Source of the DNA: Telmatactis stephensoni
Taxonomy: Eukaryota > Cnidaria > Anthozoa > Actiniaria > Isophelliidae
Length of the DNA stretch: 64,000 nucleotides
NCBI GenBank assembly: GCA_029948255.1
Contig: JALIZF010001541.1
Span: forward strand, 331,984 to 395,983
Direction of reading: 5' to 3'
Positions 48,872 through 61,164 of the stretch are shown piece by piece. The position numbers and the translations under genes were made by a program. Within the stretch, counting starts at the first letter, position 1. Each line of letters opens with the position of its first letter. The notes under the pieces are model-generated. The model ran no database searches and was not told the DNA's origin. It worked only from the letters and a program-made list of their open reading frames with translations.

Positions 48872-50706
48872 TTAAGGAAGGTAGGCATTACTGTTGTTGT
48901 CCAAGGTACAGTAACCAGAATAACAGTAGATACCATGTCCATTACAGTATCCAGTGCACTGACTGTTGGAAGCACAACTGTCGCCCACTTTGCTGCAATC
49001 GTCTCTTTTAATTAAAATGGAATTCTGGATTGACAGACATTAGAAAAAGGATTTGTTTGAATTTGCTCAGTTGGTCATGAATAACAGCAACAACAAGAAC
49101 AACATTACAACAACAGTAATGTAACATTAACAGCAACAACAACATTCAGCATTGGTTGGCATGGTTGGCCGAGTGGTGAGAGCACCGGCCTTTCACCGCT
49201 GTGGTCTGGGTTCGAGTCCAAGCTCGAGCGCTCAGATTATATGCGAATTAAGTTTGTTTGATGTATTGTTGTCTACCATGCGTCAAAGAATTTTTCTCTG
49301 GGTACTCCGGTTTTTCCTCACACAGTAAGAATCAACATGTGAATTGAGCAATGTTTGCAAAATAATTTAATGTACAGGTAGTGAGTGTGAGAGAAAACAG
49401 GCCCACATTAGCTCTTAGCTGCAAAACGCAGCGTCTATCATAACCAAATGCAGTTACAAATGCAGCAACAACATTAACAACAACCAACAACAACATTTTC
49501 AGCAACAACAACAATACTAAACATTAACAACCGACAACAATAACAATAACAACAACAATAACAACAAAAACATTCAACAACAACAATAACAATCAACAAA
49601 AGCAACAACAACAACAATAAGAAGAACAACAACAAAATAACAACAACAATCAACAATAAAACAACAAAACAACAAAAATAACAGCAACAACAACAAACAA
49701 CCTAATAACAATAGCAACAACAAACAGCAACAACAACAACAATAATAACAGCAACATCATTCAACAACAACAAAGGGAAGATTACCTTTTTTTTCGTGGG
49801 CATCATAGGATCACTTGAGTTGTCCAAGGTACAGTAACCAGAATAGCAGTAGATAGCATGACTATTACAGTATCCAGTGCATTGACTGTTGTTTGAACAA
49901 CTGTCGCCTACTTTATAACATTCGTCGTCTCTCTTCATTATCATGGAATTCTGGATTGACAGACAATAGAAGAAAGATTATCTTAATTTGCTAGTTGGTC
50001 GTGAAACTACAACAACAGCAACAACGTACAACGTACAACATGCAGCAGTTAGCAACAACAACAACAACAACAATTAACTACAACATCAAAATAAAACACT
50101 AAAACAACATATGCACGTGAAACTTATTTACATCGTATTTACATGCGCGCTTGTTTATTTACTTAATAGTAGACCCTTGGCATAATTTTCTCTATTCCCT
50201 TTAATTTCCGATTCAGTTTGGAAAACAAAATAATAGTTATTAGTCTAGCTTGCAGTTTCCTAGTAAGAAAACCTTTTCCTGTGTATTAAAATGTTTTCTT
50301 TCTCAATTTGCGGTCTTTCAAGATTGAACGGGACAGGAAACTGTATAAAAGTGTTTCCAACATAATCCTTGATTTACCTGAAGTTCTAACCAAGTTAAAA
50401 TAGATTGGAATTATTTAAAGTATGGGGAAAACCAAGCAAGCACTATAGCAGAAGCTATTAGAAAGCCGGGTCACTCAACAGTGAAATTGTCTTTAAAGTT
50501 AGGAAAATGAACGTATAGACTTGCACGTTTGACTGAGAAAATTAAACTTACAATCTAGTTTAGGTAAAGTCAACGAGAAAATCTGATATACTTACAAATT
50601 TGTGGAAGATATTCTTTTTGTTTCCATGTTTACGAAGAGGATCAGATAAAACACAGGCTAACAGAGTTATCGCCACCAAAACTCTACAGATCCCTTGTGC
50701 CTTCAT
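48872..50706 (-). CDS. Secreted cysteine-rich peptide precursor with two tandem mature domains
   Basis: Exons on the minus strand: 50706-50596 (signal peptide), 49950-49786 (domain 1), 49024-48872 (domain 2, stop TAA). All are phase 0, with GT-AG junctions, giving 142 residues. Exon 1 begins MKAQGICRVLVAITLLACVLS, a typical signal peptide, followed by a basic propart. Exons 2 and 3 are paralogous and each opens with an Asn-Ser-Met/Ile-...-Lys-Arg propart that ends in a dibasic cleavage site. Each then has six cysteines: C-x6-C-x5-C-x3-C-x6-C-x4-C in domain 1, and the same spacing with a one-residue shorter start in domain 2. A Lys-Lys-Lys ends domain 1. The fold could be knottin-like. Toxin, defence or signalling roles are all possible and I cannot choose. 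The exons could be spliced together or be mutually exclusive, since both fit phase 0. Confidence 0.8.
49154..49440 (+). mobile_element. tRNA-derived SINE, family B copy 2
   Basis: A-box TGGCCGAGTGG at 49166, B-box GGTTCGAGTCC at 49209. The body matches the copy at 20166. Inserted in the intron between the two cysteine-rich exons. Confidence 0.85.
49450..49775. repeat. (CAA)n / (AACAAC)n microsatellite in the cysteine-rich gene
   Basis: About 320 bp of imperfect caacaa and aataac repeats. A similar but shorter run follows each cysteine-rich exon on its upstream side (49085-49140 and 50010-50080), so the repeat was probably duplicated together with the exon. Confidence 0.9.
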
Positions 50707-51581
50707 GTCAAGGCTTCGCCAGTTTGTGTGAAAAAACGAGTAAAAATCGTCGTATTTATACTAACCAGCGTTGCATATAAAGCCATGATATCAACAGGAT
50801 AGGAACAGCTCGAAGAGAACGAGATTTCAAGACAATTCTAAGAAGTGGATTAAGGTTATTTTTGTGGGTCAGTGTCTGATCTAAGTCAAGAGTCGTCAGA
50901 TAGTCTGCCTCAATTGGGGTTCGAAATAGGGATGAAATATTGCTCCGTGGAGGCAAAGACTGCTTCCATTCATTGCACCAAAGAAAATGTTACAATAAGT
51001 GGTAATCATTTATTGATGATTTGTTCTAGAACAGATGATCGATACAGCGCTTTCAGTGCATGATCTTGACCGTTTTTATTACGAAATGCCTCAGTTTCGC
51101 TGCAATTGAGATGTGATACCAGATAGTTCTAAACGGCTAAGCTAGGTGAGTCATAAAGAGCAATCCACGAGATTTAAGTAAATATATTTTATATTGTAAT
51201 ATCTTCAGGAATTATGCTCTTAAATTGTTCTTTTCCAATATGCATTAAGCTGGGAAAAACTGAAGAAGTTCTGGCACTCGGGCGTGGAAGCTATTCTCTT
51301 ATACCGGCGAACACACCTAGAAGTTTATCAGTTTCAGGTATGGATGACAACTTACATCCATGCGTGTATATGTTCAATACGTAGCCGTCGCTTAATTAGG
51401 TTTGTCCTCGGGCCCTGGTCGAGGACAAATAAAGTTTTATGAAAAACTAAGGAGAGGTTCTAGCTTTCAGTTGTCTTTCACATGAAGGTATGGTACTAAC
51501 TTTAGCATGCACTAGGTACAGCTCTTTTTTTTTAAATGAATACAACATTTTTTTTTAAATGAATACAACATGCAGTAAAAT

Positions 51582-51866
51582 AATTACCATAGCTGGAAAG
51601 AGCATCTTAAAATTAGCAAAACAGTGAAATCTGAAGGAAATAAATTCAAAACTCGCGAAGACGATACGATTTTTGAAAAGTGTGAATTTTGTGAGAAAAC
51701 CTTTGCTGGTAGGTATCTTGCCTACCAACGCCGAATGTTTGCATGTATAATTTCGATTTTTGAAAAAAAATTCATATCTTCGTGAGTTTTAAACTTACTT
51801 CATTCAAACTTCACAGTTTTACTGATTTTGATGTGCCCTTTTCAGCTTTGGTAATTCCAGTGAGTT
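51582..51866. mobile_element. Foldback MITE, 285 bp
   Basis: The arms start aattaccatagctggaaaga and end cttttcagctttggtaatt. Pairing extends about 80 bp per arm (aaaactcgcgaagac against cttcgtgagtttt). The loop has ggtaggtatcttgcctacc, itself a hairpin. Confidence 0.8.
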
Positions 51867-53660
51867 TTGAAAACTTTTGGAATTACGTGATAATAAATTA
51901 AAAGCTCATTCTAGCGAGCTAAATCTTCATTAACAAGAACTAGAGTTCAGCCTATTCGCGGATCACAGATTTTTGGAAAATACATGAGCTAGACTATTTT
52001 TGGCTCTTCGCGCAAACTGGACTGGAGTCACAGCTAAACTTTGGATTGGTCACAAATTACGAACATAGAGCAATTTGACTGTGACTGGAAAACGGCACGT
52101 TCACGGCACGGCACGGTTGTAACACGATGGAAAGTCGTTTCACACTTATACGAATACTGCCCTGTTTTCACTGAATCACGAATATAATATCACGTACGAT
52201 TACTCCGGCTTTGCGCGCTGTAATACTGCCATGACAGAATTAGCGCAGTGTAACAAGAATATAAACTAATAAAAAATTCTCATGACGAACAAATCTACTT
52301 AATTATTTCAAAAAATTCCCATTGAGTGGGCGTGGAAGTAGTGAGATTCCATCCGGCTCTGTTATATCGAGGCTACTCTAACTAGCCTAATTTTACAAAG
52401 AGAATCAATCCTACTTGAACGGCTGTGTAAGTGCCTTTGATATTTCATTCAGAGATTACTTAGTAGAGATTTAACATCGTGTATCAGTGAAATGACTCAT
52501 AGCCGGCGGGTCGGTCGAGGCTTCAGTGAGACAAATTTGTCGAGAGGCGATAAGTAGAAATTTGAAATTATATTTACAAAAACTAACTGATCTGAATATC
52601 GATCAACAAGCAGCACAATCCACATCTAGATTGCTGGCTCTTATACAGTGGTCTTCTCTAGCGACGGAAGCATAAACACAAGCGATACAGGATAAGACAT
52701 TTTCCTTTTTCTTGCTTTTCTTTCCTTTCCTTGCGCTAGTGCTTGTGTCGCTAGATAGAGAACACCAGGTTTTTGAACACCAGTTTTTTTAATTAGGCAA
52801 AATGTCAAAAGGTTTCTTGGATATCTTCCCTTTTTATCGGCATGCATGAAGACCATATTTCCGTTTTTTAAATCCGTTCCAAGTTGCATATGTAGAGTCA
52901 ATGTGTTTGCATCAGAACATAAACTGCAGCATTTATCATTTATCACAGTTGACTGTTCTGGTGAAACCGCGGCCAATGCATATGCAGCTTTCCGTGAAGC
53001 ACAGGGAGTAACAATACAAATCGCCGATTAATACTAGTTACTGTTGAGTAACACACATAATTTTTTACAACTAGAACTGACGACAAAGAAAGGAGAAAGT
53101 TCCAACAATTTCAGCATCACTGGAACAAGAAGCCATGAGATAGATCAGCCATTGAAAGAAACAAAAGAAAAATAATGGGTCAGGCAGCGCGCTTTTCAGT
53201 CGTTTTTCTGCCTTCATGTAAGCTAATGATTTTATAGAAAAACTCTCATGTATTATCATGTACGTTGGATTAAAAAGGCAATTAATAAAGAGTACAGTAA
53301 GAGTAAAATCGTTGTTTTTATCGAATTTGTCAGAGATATGATACCTGTACAATCATTGCTTTTATAAAATTTGCAAGTTTAACTGATGACTGCATTTACC
53401 TCAAAATTTAAAGCGAGCAAATTCATTGCTACTGAATTGACACATTTTCCAGAATATTTGACGCCAGTAAAGTCATTCCCTGCTCACATTTGCTAGGTGG
53501 TTTGATGCGCGTAAACTAGTTAACTTTTCTCGCATTTGCTTTAGTTTTTGGTGCCAGTAAAATTATTGCTTTGACAGCATTTGCTGACAGTTAAATCCAA
53601 ATTTGATTGCGTCGATAATTATAAATCATGCAAATCCAGAGCAAAATATATATTACCTAT

Positions 53661-53955
53661 TTCAAAAAACGTTGTCGCATTAAGTCCACAGTGTACATTC
53701 AAAGACTGCAAAGGTTTTTGGTAGTTTTCTAGTAATTAATGTAATTATAGCATATTTTTTGGTTGCATAAAACACGGAATACAAAAAAATGCTTAATTGT
53801 TCATAACGCTCGCTGGATCAATGCTTAAAATGCTCACCAAGGAAACATCACACAAGGAAAGACAATAGTGAATAGACTAATTCAGTAAAAGAAAATCTAC
53901 CAAAATTCTTAGCAGTCTTGGAGTGTACACTGTGGACTTTTTGCGACAACGTTTT
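53661..53955. mobile_element. Foldback MITE, 295 bp
   Basis: tttcaaaaaacgttgtcgca then ttaagtccacagtgtaca is mirrored by tgtacactgtggactttttg then cgacaacgttttttgga. Arms of about 55 bp enclose AT-rich DNA. Confidence 0.8.
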
Positions 53956-54166
53956 TTGGATTAGGTGTATATTTGCATTGCTGTCAACTTTGCATAGGTG
54001 AAAACATCCAATTGCATGCTATCAATCAGCTGTTGAATCTCATTATTTTTGTCTTGTCTGGATGGCAAAACCTGTTTGACTGGGGGGCAAAAGCTCTCAT
54101 CGAGAAAGAGTCCTTTTGTAAACTTGTAATTCAGCTGGTAAAAAGGATGTGACGTCATTGATAGCA

Positions 54167-54906
54167 GCGTCAAGCCAAGACCGAAATGAATGCTGGTTTT
54201 ATGGTGGTAATGTATTCAAATCCGACACTAGTGAAAAACGTCTGCGCATGCGTGCATATTACGATGTTTTCTTAAGAAATGTTTGAGTTTTAGCCTGAAA
54301 CATAGTTAATAGAGGGGAATGGTTAGGAAGCCTTTTGTTACATTTCTTTGTTCTAGTCTGGATGTTGAACTGGTCTTGACCGTGCACAAAGTTTGTTTAA
54401 ATTCATTAGAAAATGGCTATATGAATGAACCGAAATGTTGTCTATTGGATTATTTATTGAAATATTCTAATATAATTAATTTTGAACTAGAATACATCGA
54501 ACAAGCAGCGGAAAAGAAACGTTTGGGTTCAGTTGCTCAACCATGGCAATTAAGGCGAAACAATGAAAAAATAAAAGATTTGTGCACGGTCACGGTTAAA
54601 AAAAATGAACAAAGACATATAACAAAAGGCTTCCTAACCAGTCCCCTCTATTAACTATGCCTGAAATGAAATGCTCGTGTTCTCGGTGTATACATAAAAT
54701 TTCTCTTGTATACTTTTGTGAGACAAAGATATTGTGTTTATGAAGACATTATGTTAATACTGGCCCTAAGTTTCAAGAATTGATCTTAAGTTTTGACATT
54801 TTGTGAAAACCGTTGTTGAAGGCAAGCGTAAAAGCGAAATTTGCATAAGTTACAAAAGCACGAAGACGTGACTACGAGCATGCGCAGACGTTTTTCACTA
54901 GTGCAA
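54167..54906. mobile_element. MITE family D relative, interrupted by a younger MITE
   Basis: Left part gcgtcaagccaagaccgaaa matches 45867. The segment cactagtgaaaaacgtctgc at 54226 is mirrored by gcagacgtttttcactagtg ending 54903. The middle is interrupted at 54301 by a separate element with its own target duplication. Confidence 0.65.
54301..54659. mobile_element. MITE with 7-bp target site duplication, 359 bp
   Basis: catagttaatagaggggaat at 54301 and its complement ending cctctattaactatg at 54659 are terminal inverted repeats of about 60 bp. CCTGAAA directly precedes (54294-54300) and follows (54660-54666) the element, a clean 7-bp target duplication. A 111-codon open frame spans most of it, including both inverted ends, but has no recognisable domain. 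Confidence 0.85.
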
Positions 54907-56022
54907 GTCAAATCCACTATTTTCACTACTAAAAAACTCCGCAAATTCGCACCACGCGTGACTATTGATTCTTATTTCCCACGGGAATGTTTGCTTAGAA
55001 TGTTCTGCATTGCCACGCTTTCTCATTGGCCCATATAAGAGTTAATTCTGTCCATTTCGAGAGCATTTCGACAAAGTCTCCATCAAGGCCTCTTCAAAGA
55101 TTTCTTCTCTTGGTTTTTCCTGGCGTCGCCGAAGCAACCTACCTCTCAACCCTTCAAGACTTTAGCTCATTCCTTCGCCTTCAACGAAATACGACAGCGA
55201 AACTAAGAACCAGTCGGTGTGGTAACAATAGAAGCAGTGCTTCCAGGAGTTAAAATGTTGTACGACTACTTCAGGTACTTTTAGTCTAAGCTTCGGTGTA
55301 ATTCGTTTCGTTGTGTTTTCTCACAAATTTTATTGTATCTCTTCAGTATTTAACGTTGTTTTGGGGGACCCTGGTTCGCCTTAGCGCTTCCATAAGTTTG
55401 CTGTTTTCGTCTAAGGCTATTTCATTCGCATTCATATTCGCGCTCGTTGCAAAGTTTACTTCAGTGAATTCCGGGCGCCATCTCCTCCCTCGGGATTTAT
55501 TTTCATAAAATTGTGGATTCGTTACTTTATGCTCGCACCTTGCTTCGTTTAGGTATTTTTACCACGGCATACGCTTTTAGTTCTGTTTTTTCTAGTAAGC
55601 GTTTTTCTAGTATGGCTTCTTATTTATTCAGTTTGTTCCATGTAGTTTATCTTATGCTCGTGCTCGTGCAACCCTAGCAAATTGCGGATAAATTTTTTGG
55701 GTTAACGGTAAATTATTAGCCGTCTATATCACTTCGTTTGGTGTAGCCACGTGCCACGACTCTGCAAAATTCCTCGGGTCGCAGGTTGTCTGTTTGTTTG
55801 GTTGTTTTATTTCTCGTTTAAAAGTATTCCATTATAATTACAATTAATAGTTTGTTTTAAAGAAATAAATATAAACACATTTATCTCAGCGTAGCTCCAT
55901 GTAAGCACATCAATTTAATTTTGCTAACCATCGGAAAGTGATTTTGTCTGGCTAGTGCGTGACGGAATAGTTGGTAAATCTCCCCTACAGAGAATTCATT
56001 TATGTATCGGCCTAATGAATAC

Positions 56023-56685
56023 GAGACCATGTGTCGGCATAGTGATTTGGCCGTGTGTCGGCATAGTGATTTGGCCGTGTGTCGGCTTAGTAAATATGGC
56101 CTTGTGTCGGCACAGTAATGTGACCGTGTGTCGGCAAGCTCGGCATCCAAAAGTAATTGGTCACGTGTAGATAAAGTAGCCGTGGCTCGGCAGTGTAGCC
56201 ATATGTTGGCAGGATAGCCGTGTGTCGGTAAGTTTGGCGTCCAAAAGTGACTTGATTACGTGTATATAAAGTAGCCGTGTGTCAGCAGGTTTGGCATCCA
56301 AAAGTGAATCGGTCACGCGTAATAAAGTAGCCGTGTGTCGGCAGTTAGCTATATGTTTGCAAAGTAGCCGCGTGTCGGCAACGTAAATATGGCCGTGTGT
56401 CGGCATAGAAAAGATGGCTGTGTGTCTTCCTAGTGAATATGGCCCTGTGTCGGCATAATTTTAGTCAATATGGCCCTGTGTCGGCATAGCAAATGTGGCC
56501 GTGTGTCAGCATAGTAAATATGGCCGTGTGTCGGCATAGTAAATATGGCCGTGTGTCGGCATAGTAAATATGGCCGTGTGTCGGCATAGTAAATATGGCC
56601 GTGTGTCGGTATAGAAAAGATACCTGTGTGTCTTCCTAGTGAATATGGCCGTGTGTCGGCATAGTTCAATAGTTTGTTCTCTAAG
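56023..56685. repeat. 25-bp minisatellite, core gtgtcggcatagtaaatatgg
   Basis: About 25 copies of the word gtgtcggc (some gtgtcagc, gtgtcttc) spaced mostly by 25 bp. The most regular part is 56505-56610. A second variant block (aagtttggcgtccaaaagtga ... taaagtagccgtg) alternates in 56130-56340. Since 25 is not a multiple of three, each frame cycles through all phases, and the minus strand stays open with a 25-residue peptide period. I regard it as non-coding. Confidence 0.9.
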
Positions 56686-56783
56686 TGATCATAGTATGCT
56701 TTTCTCCTTGGCCTTCTTGAGCTTTCCTCGCTTCGCTGGTATCGCTTGACAATTTCTCTCGGGTTCAAAGCGGTGTAACTCAT
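56666..56783 (-). other. Open reading frame head next to the minisatellite
   Basis: On the minus strand an ATG at 56783 gives MSYTALNPREIVKRYQRSEE followed by Ser-Ser-Arg-Arg-Pro-Arg-Arg-Lys-Ala and then runs into the minisatellite. The non-repeat head has protein-like composition but no family is recognised and no splice support is seen. It may be an exon remnant. Confidence 0.25.
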
Positions 56784-57007
56784 TTATAGCCATGGCTGCC
56801 AATTGAAGATACTTGAAGATAACTTTCCGGTCTCGAACATTAAGTTTTTCTTTTCCGCTTGATTTGTTTTTTCTTGGCCTGGGACTCTCTCTCCACTTTT
56901 TCCGCCGCGACCAGAAGGGTAAACTAAACTTTCACCCTATAACTTGCCTTTGGGCGGGTTCCTGGTCCGGTTGGATGGTGGGGGCCTTCCCTTGGTTTCT
57001 TAATTAA

Positions 57008-59910
57008 GACCAATTAACTCCTCAGTACCAAAGTATTATTTTGTCAGAAGTGCACATCTACGAAATTTCCACAAAACAGTATTGCGCACGAGGAGTTCCA
57101 AAGTCGTTTGTTTCTAATTTAGTTTTCTTTCACTTCTAAAGCCTATTCGGATACTTCTCTAATAGTCCGAACATTGTAGTGCTTAAAATTCAACGAACCC
57201 TTAAGGCAGTTTTTTCTTCTTTTCATAGCCCGAACCTATTTGGTAATAGCAATTCAATGATCTTAGCTTGTTCGTGGAATTCGATCTTTTCCGTTTCGAA
57301 GTCTGGTCCATTCGTTCCGTTTGTTTGTCACTTGTCCAGTATTGGAAGGAAAATATGAACCCTTGGAACTCTCAATATTTGATGTGTATACGCGTACGAT
57401 ATGAACTGGGAAGGTCACCCCACTTGTCCAACCGGACCACTTTCAATCCTGCCCAAGTTGGAAACATTTCACATTTCAATTCATGCTCAAGCCGAGTAAC
57501 ACGACTCTCAGTACTGTGAATTGGATGATCCACGCGAATTTCGGTCACTTTAAACAATTATTTTTAAAGGCCCTCTTTGATGAAAATCGATGAAAATTGG
57601 AAACTAATTATTAATTATATATCTGAAGATGAGGGTAGTTAAATAACTAGCTACCCTCTGCCCCAAAATCTGCATTTCAAGCTTATTATCAAAGGGAAAT
57701 TTTTATATTAAGTCTCAAAAGAACAATAGGGTTGAGAAATGACGTCACTTACTTTCAACGTCAATGCTAAAATACTTGACAATTTCTATTCGTCTCGTTT
57801 GAATGTAAAGAAAATGTTGCCTTTGGTGATTGTTGGGAGTCGACATAGGTTTTACTAAGTTTCAAGTCATTTCCAATTTTAATTTATTTTCATCCAAGTA
57901 CCTCTTTAAATCTTGGCCTGTTTAGACGGAGTAGTTGGTACACCTACCTAGGAAGGAACATACTGGCTGGGTTTTCCGAAAGGTAACAATTGTGGATCTC
58001 GCGGCTTGAAAATAACTACTTGCTGAAACTGAAGAGGGAAGCACATTTGATTTGTCTCTGACAACCTGTAAGTTTATTTTGCATATTTATGATAATGACA
58101 ATGCTGCTGCCTTTGCACGTCCCAATTGTTGACAGTGGAGCCCCCATCTCTCCCAGAATAAGTCAGTCAGGAAATCCAATGAATACTATGCAGTCTAATT
58201 TTTCTCCTTAGTTAATCCTAAGGAGGTAGAATTCTTATCAATTGCAAAGAGGCTTTCATTTCTTTTCACTGCAGTGGCGACCATGTAATATTATCTTTGT
58301 ATGCCATGTCATTTAAGAATACATAAGTAAGTGTTAGGTTACAATAAGTGGTCCAGCTAGCTCTCCTCTGTAGTTTCTCTGTAGCTCGTTTGTAGTTGCC
58401 GTGGTCTCACCAGCTCCGTTCATATGCTCGACATCTCTGAATTAAGCGTACGCCTGCATGTCGCGAAGGGCGTATGCGTTTGTATGTACAGAAATGAGTT
58501 AAGAGACTTCACGAACAGTATGAAACAACCCTTTATAGACCTTCGGAGCGGTCACAATATATATATAAAAAAATTGCTGATTGGTCATTCGACTTGCAAT
58601 ACCAAGAGCTCTTCGTGGAATCCTGTGTCTCGACGTCACCTAATGGACCATCGAACTCCATTTCGGCTTACTGTTGACGATCCTTCCGACCGTCATCGAT
58701 GGATACAGAGCATGCACTTTGTGCGACACCCGTTCGGTAAGGAGTGTAAGCATGCGCTGCGAAGATCCAGTCTGCAATTCGTGACAGACCACGAAATATA
58801 CGAAGAAACAGTAATTTATCTCATTTGAAATCATGCTCGCTGAGTGTTAATTTTAGGAAAACTATGTTATATAGCAGGAAAACCGCAGCTAGGCAAGCAC
58901 CAATCACTGAGAGGGTCCTTGAAGGCACATCTATCGAGTGGTCATTTAACTCTCCATTCGTCCATGAATAATACCTAAGAATTCAATGGAATCCCAATCA
59001 GTCTTCCATGCTATAAATTAACATGCAGCACGCATGAGTGCGAACAAGGTTTATGCAACTTGAAGAGCTAGCTGGTGACTCGTACCAGGCCACAGGTCAA
59101 TCCAAACGTACTTCGGTCTATGCAAATTTTTGTTTGCAATTGTGGGCTCATTAGCAAACGGATTAATGTCTGACAAATTTGAACCTGAGTCCAAAACATA
59201 AACCAGCTCATTTCTATAGGTATTCTAGGAATTTGTTAGCTCTTTGCATGTAATATTAAACGAGATACCAGCTTTTACATTTCTTGGAACGCTAGAGTGC
59301 TAGCTCTAATGAGCCTCTAATTCTCTGTGAAATCTCTCCTTTTCCAAGCCGCATCGCAAAAACTATTTTGTGCGCCAATTTGCAGGGAAAGTTAATTTTG
59401 CCATGTATTTTCAACATTCTAAGTTGATTCGGTATTACTTCATATTAAACGAGATATCAGCTTTCCAATGTTTTGGGGACATACGCGCCAACGAGCCAAT
59501 CCATCCTCTGTAAGATCTGGAGTTTCAAAGCTGCACTGCGCCAAAACTATTTTATGTGTCAAGAGCTCCAATTTGCATGGAAAGCTCATTTTGCCACATG
59601 GTCGTTAGCAAAGATTTTTCTATTTGTGGTACCAGTCATTGGTAGTATCCAAGTCGGAATTTTAGAGGAACTGTAAGCGAGTGTGCACGAAAATGGTCCA
59701 TCAAGGATACACTTGGTGGCTCGTCGTTCTGATCCTCCCATTCTTGATGTCTAGTCAGCAGACTATGGTTTCCACATTTGGGCTGTGTTTGCGAAACGAG
59801 GTCCAGCTGAGAGTGAGATCTACTGTTCGCTTCCCAGAGGTGTTTTCAGTGCATTGAGTGTTGACACCTGTTGACACTGGCAGCTTGCTCTAGCATGCAG
59901 ATGTGGCTGT
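57008..59910. other. Intergenic tract with nothing recognised
   Basis: Several open frames of 60-134 codons (for example 58424-58828 plus and 57372-57557 minus) lack family resemblance, clear splice partners or low-complexity explanation. I leave them uncalled. A TGACGTCA lies at 57740. Confidence 0.45.
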
Positions 59911-60407
59911 CTACACTGTAAATTGTAAAGAGTCGATTCAGCCCTAAAATCCAAATCGGCCCCAAATAGACAAGAGCCGATTCAGTCCCTGACGGTGCTG
60001 TATTGATACCAAGTGGCTGAAACAGACCCATAAAAGCCTATTTTAGCCCCATGTTTTTCCGAAATGACCCCAGTCAGTTCCATATCAACCCCATTTTGGA
60101 CCATTTTGATCATAGCAGATTTCATCTCGAATGAAATTGTTATAATACTGATTAATTCAGCCAAATTAAGTTTAATGAACCTCCCAGTAACCACCAAAGT
60201 TAAAAGTTAAAAGTCTCTTAACTTTGACCACATGTAAAATCAATAGAACTCAGTACATGTTTCAGCCCTAAAATCCGAAACAGCCCCTTTGCCTTTGGGT
60301 TGATTTGGCCCTTACATAGATCAAAATGTCCCAAATGGTGTTAAAAAATCTAAAGTAGCCCTAAGATGGCCTGAATGAAAAAACATCGCTAAACAGTAAA
60401 GCGAAAA

Positions 60408-60474
60408 TCTTATTTCATTTCATTTCATTTCATTTCATTTCATTTCGTTTCATTTCGTTTCATTTCATTTCATC
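60408..60474. repeat. (CATTT)n microsatellite
   Basis: Pentamers catttcattt with occasional cgttt, 67 bp. Confidence 0.95.
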
Positions 60475-60948
60475 TTGTCAGAATCAAGAGCGTTTGTGAC
60501 ATGTGAGAAGTATTTAGATTCAGTTGTAAATTCATCCATTTTTTTAAATGCGAAACATTTGCAGAACAGAGTTTCTCAACTCAAAGTACTCAAAGGCTCT
60601 CAAAAGAAAAATGTATAAAGACACTTTGGTAGGAAGAAGGGGAGAAGCGGCCTCCCTTTCTATGGATACCCCTCCCTTCTCCCATACCACGATTTTGAGT
60701 AGACCTGGGTACAAATCAATCCCATAAGTCCTTGCTACCTTCAACATTACCCATGATGCCTTCATTTCAAACTAAAGCCCGCCAGTTCAAACCGTAACGG
60801 CTGGAAAGTAAGGATTATGTTGGACTATTTTACTGCTTTAGACCTTCACAAATGCTAAATTTATGTCATATTGTTGCTTGGAGTGATTAAGAACATCCAC
60901 AGGAAAGATTTTTACAGTTTTACTTGCAAACGAAACGGTGAGTGCATA

Positions 60949-61146
60949 TAATTTATCGCATATTTGCTTTTAATAATTTGTAACCGCCAACCACTTGGCT
61001 TGAATCGTATATTTTTATGAAACCGTTGAATCATTAGTATGATAATAATAATTTATGGCATATTTGCTTTTAATTATTTGTTACCGCCAACCACTTGGCT
61101 TGAATCGTGTATTTTTATGAAGCCGTTGAATCATTAGTATGAGAAG
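60949..61146. repeat. 100-bp tandem duplication
   Basis: taatttatcgcatatttgct ... ttgaatcattagtatga occurs at 60949-61047 and again at 61049-61146 with about five substitutions. Confidence 0.9.
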
Positions 61147-61164
61147 GGGCTAATCGAAACTCGT

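Larger units (their letters stand above)
50707..55900. other. Repeat-rich intergenic tract, no convincing gene
   Basis: Contains several inverted-repeat elements listed separately. A duplicated 24-mer (ttttttttaaatgaatacaa...) is at 51518-51572. 55020-55260 is less AT-rich and could be a promoter or untranslated first exon: an ATG at about 55254 followed by six codons ends at a GTACTT donor. No protein family recognised. Confidence 0.5.

Noticed and set aside
54319..54654. 111-codon ORF as a gene
   Set aside because: It spans both inverted repeats of a MITE and shows no domain; likely chance.
56023..56685. CRISPR-like array
   Set aside because: Repeats are contiguous with no unique spacers, and the host is a eukaryote.
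58424..58828. 134-codon ORF as a gene
   Set aside because: No recognisable motif, no splice partner, and a neighbourhood of repeats. It cannot be excluded but is not supported.
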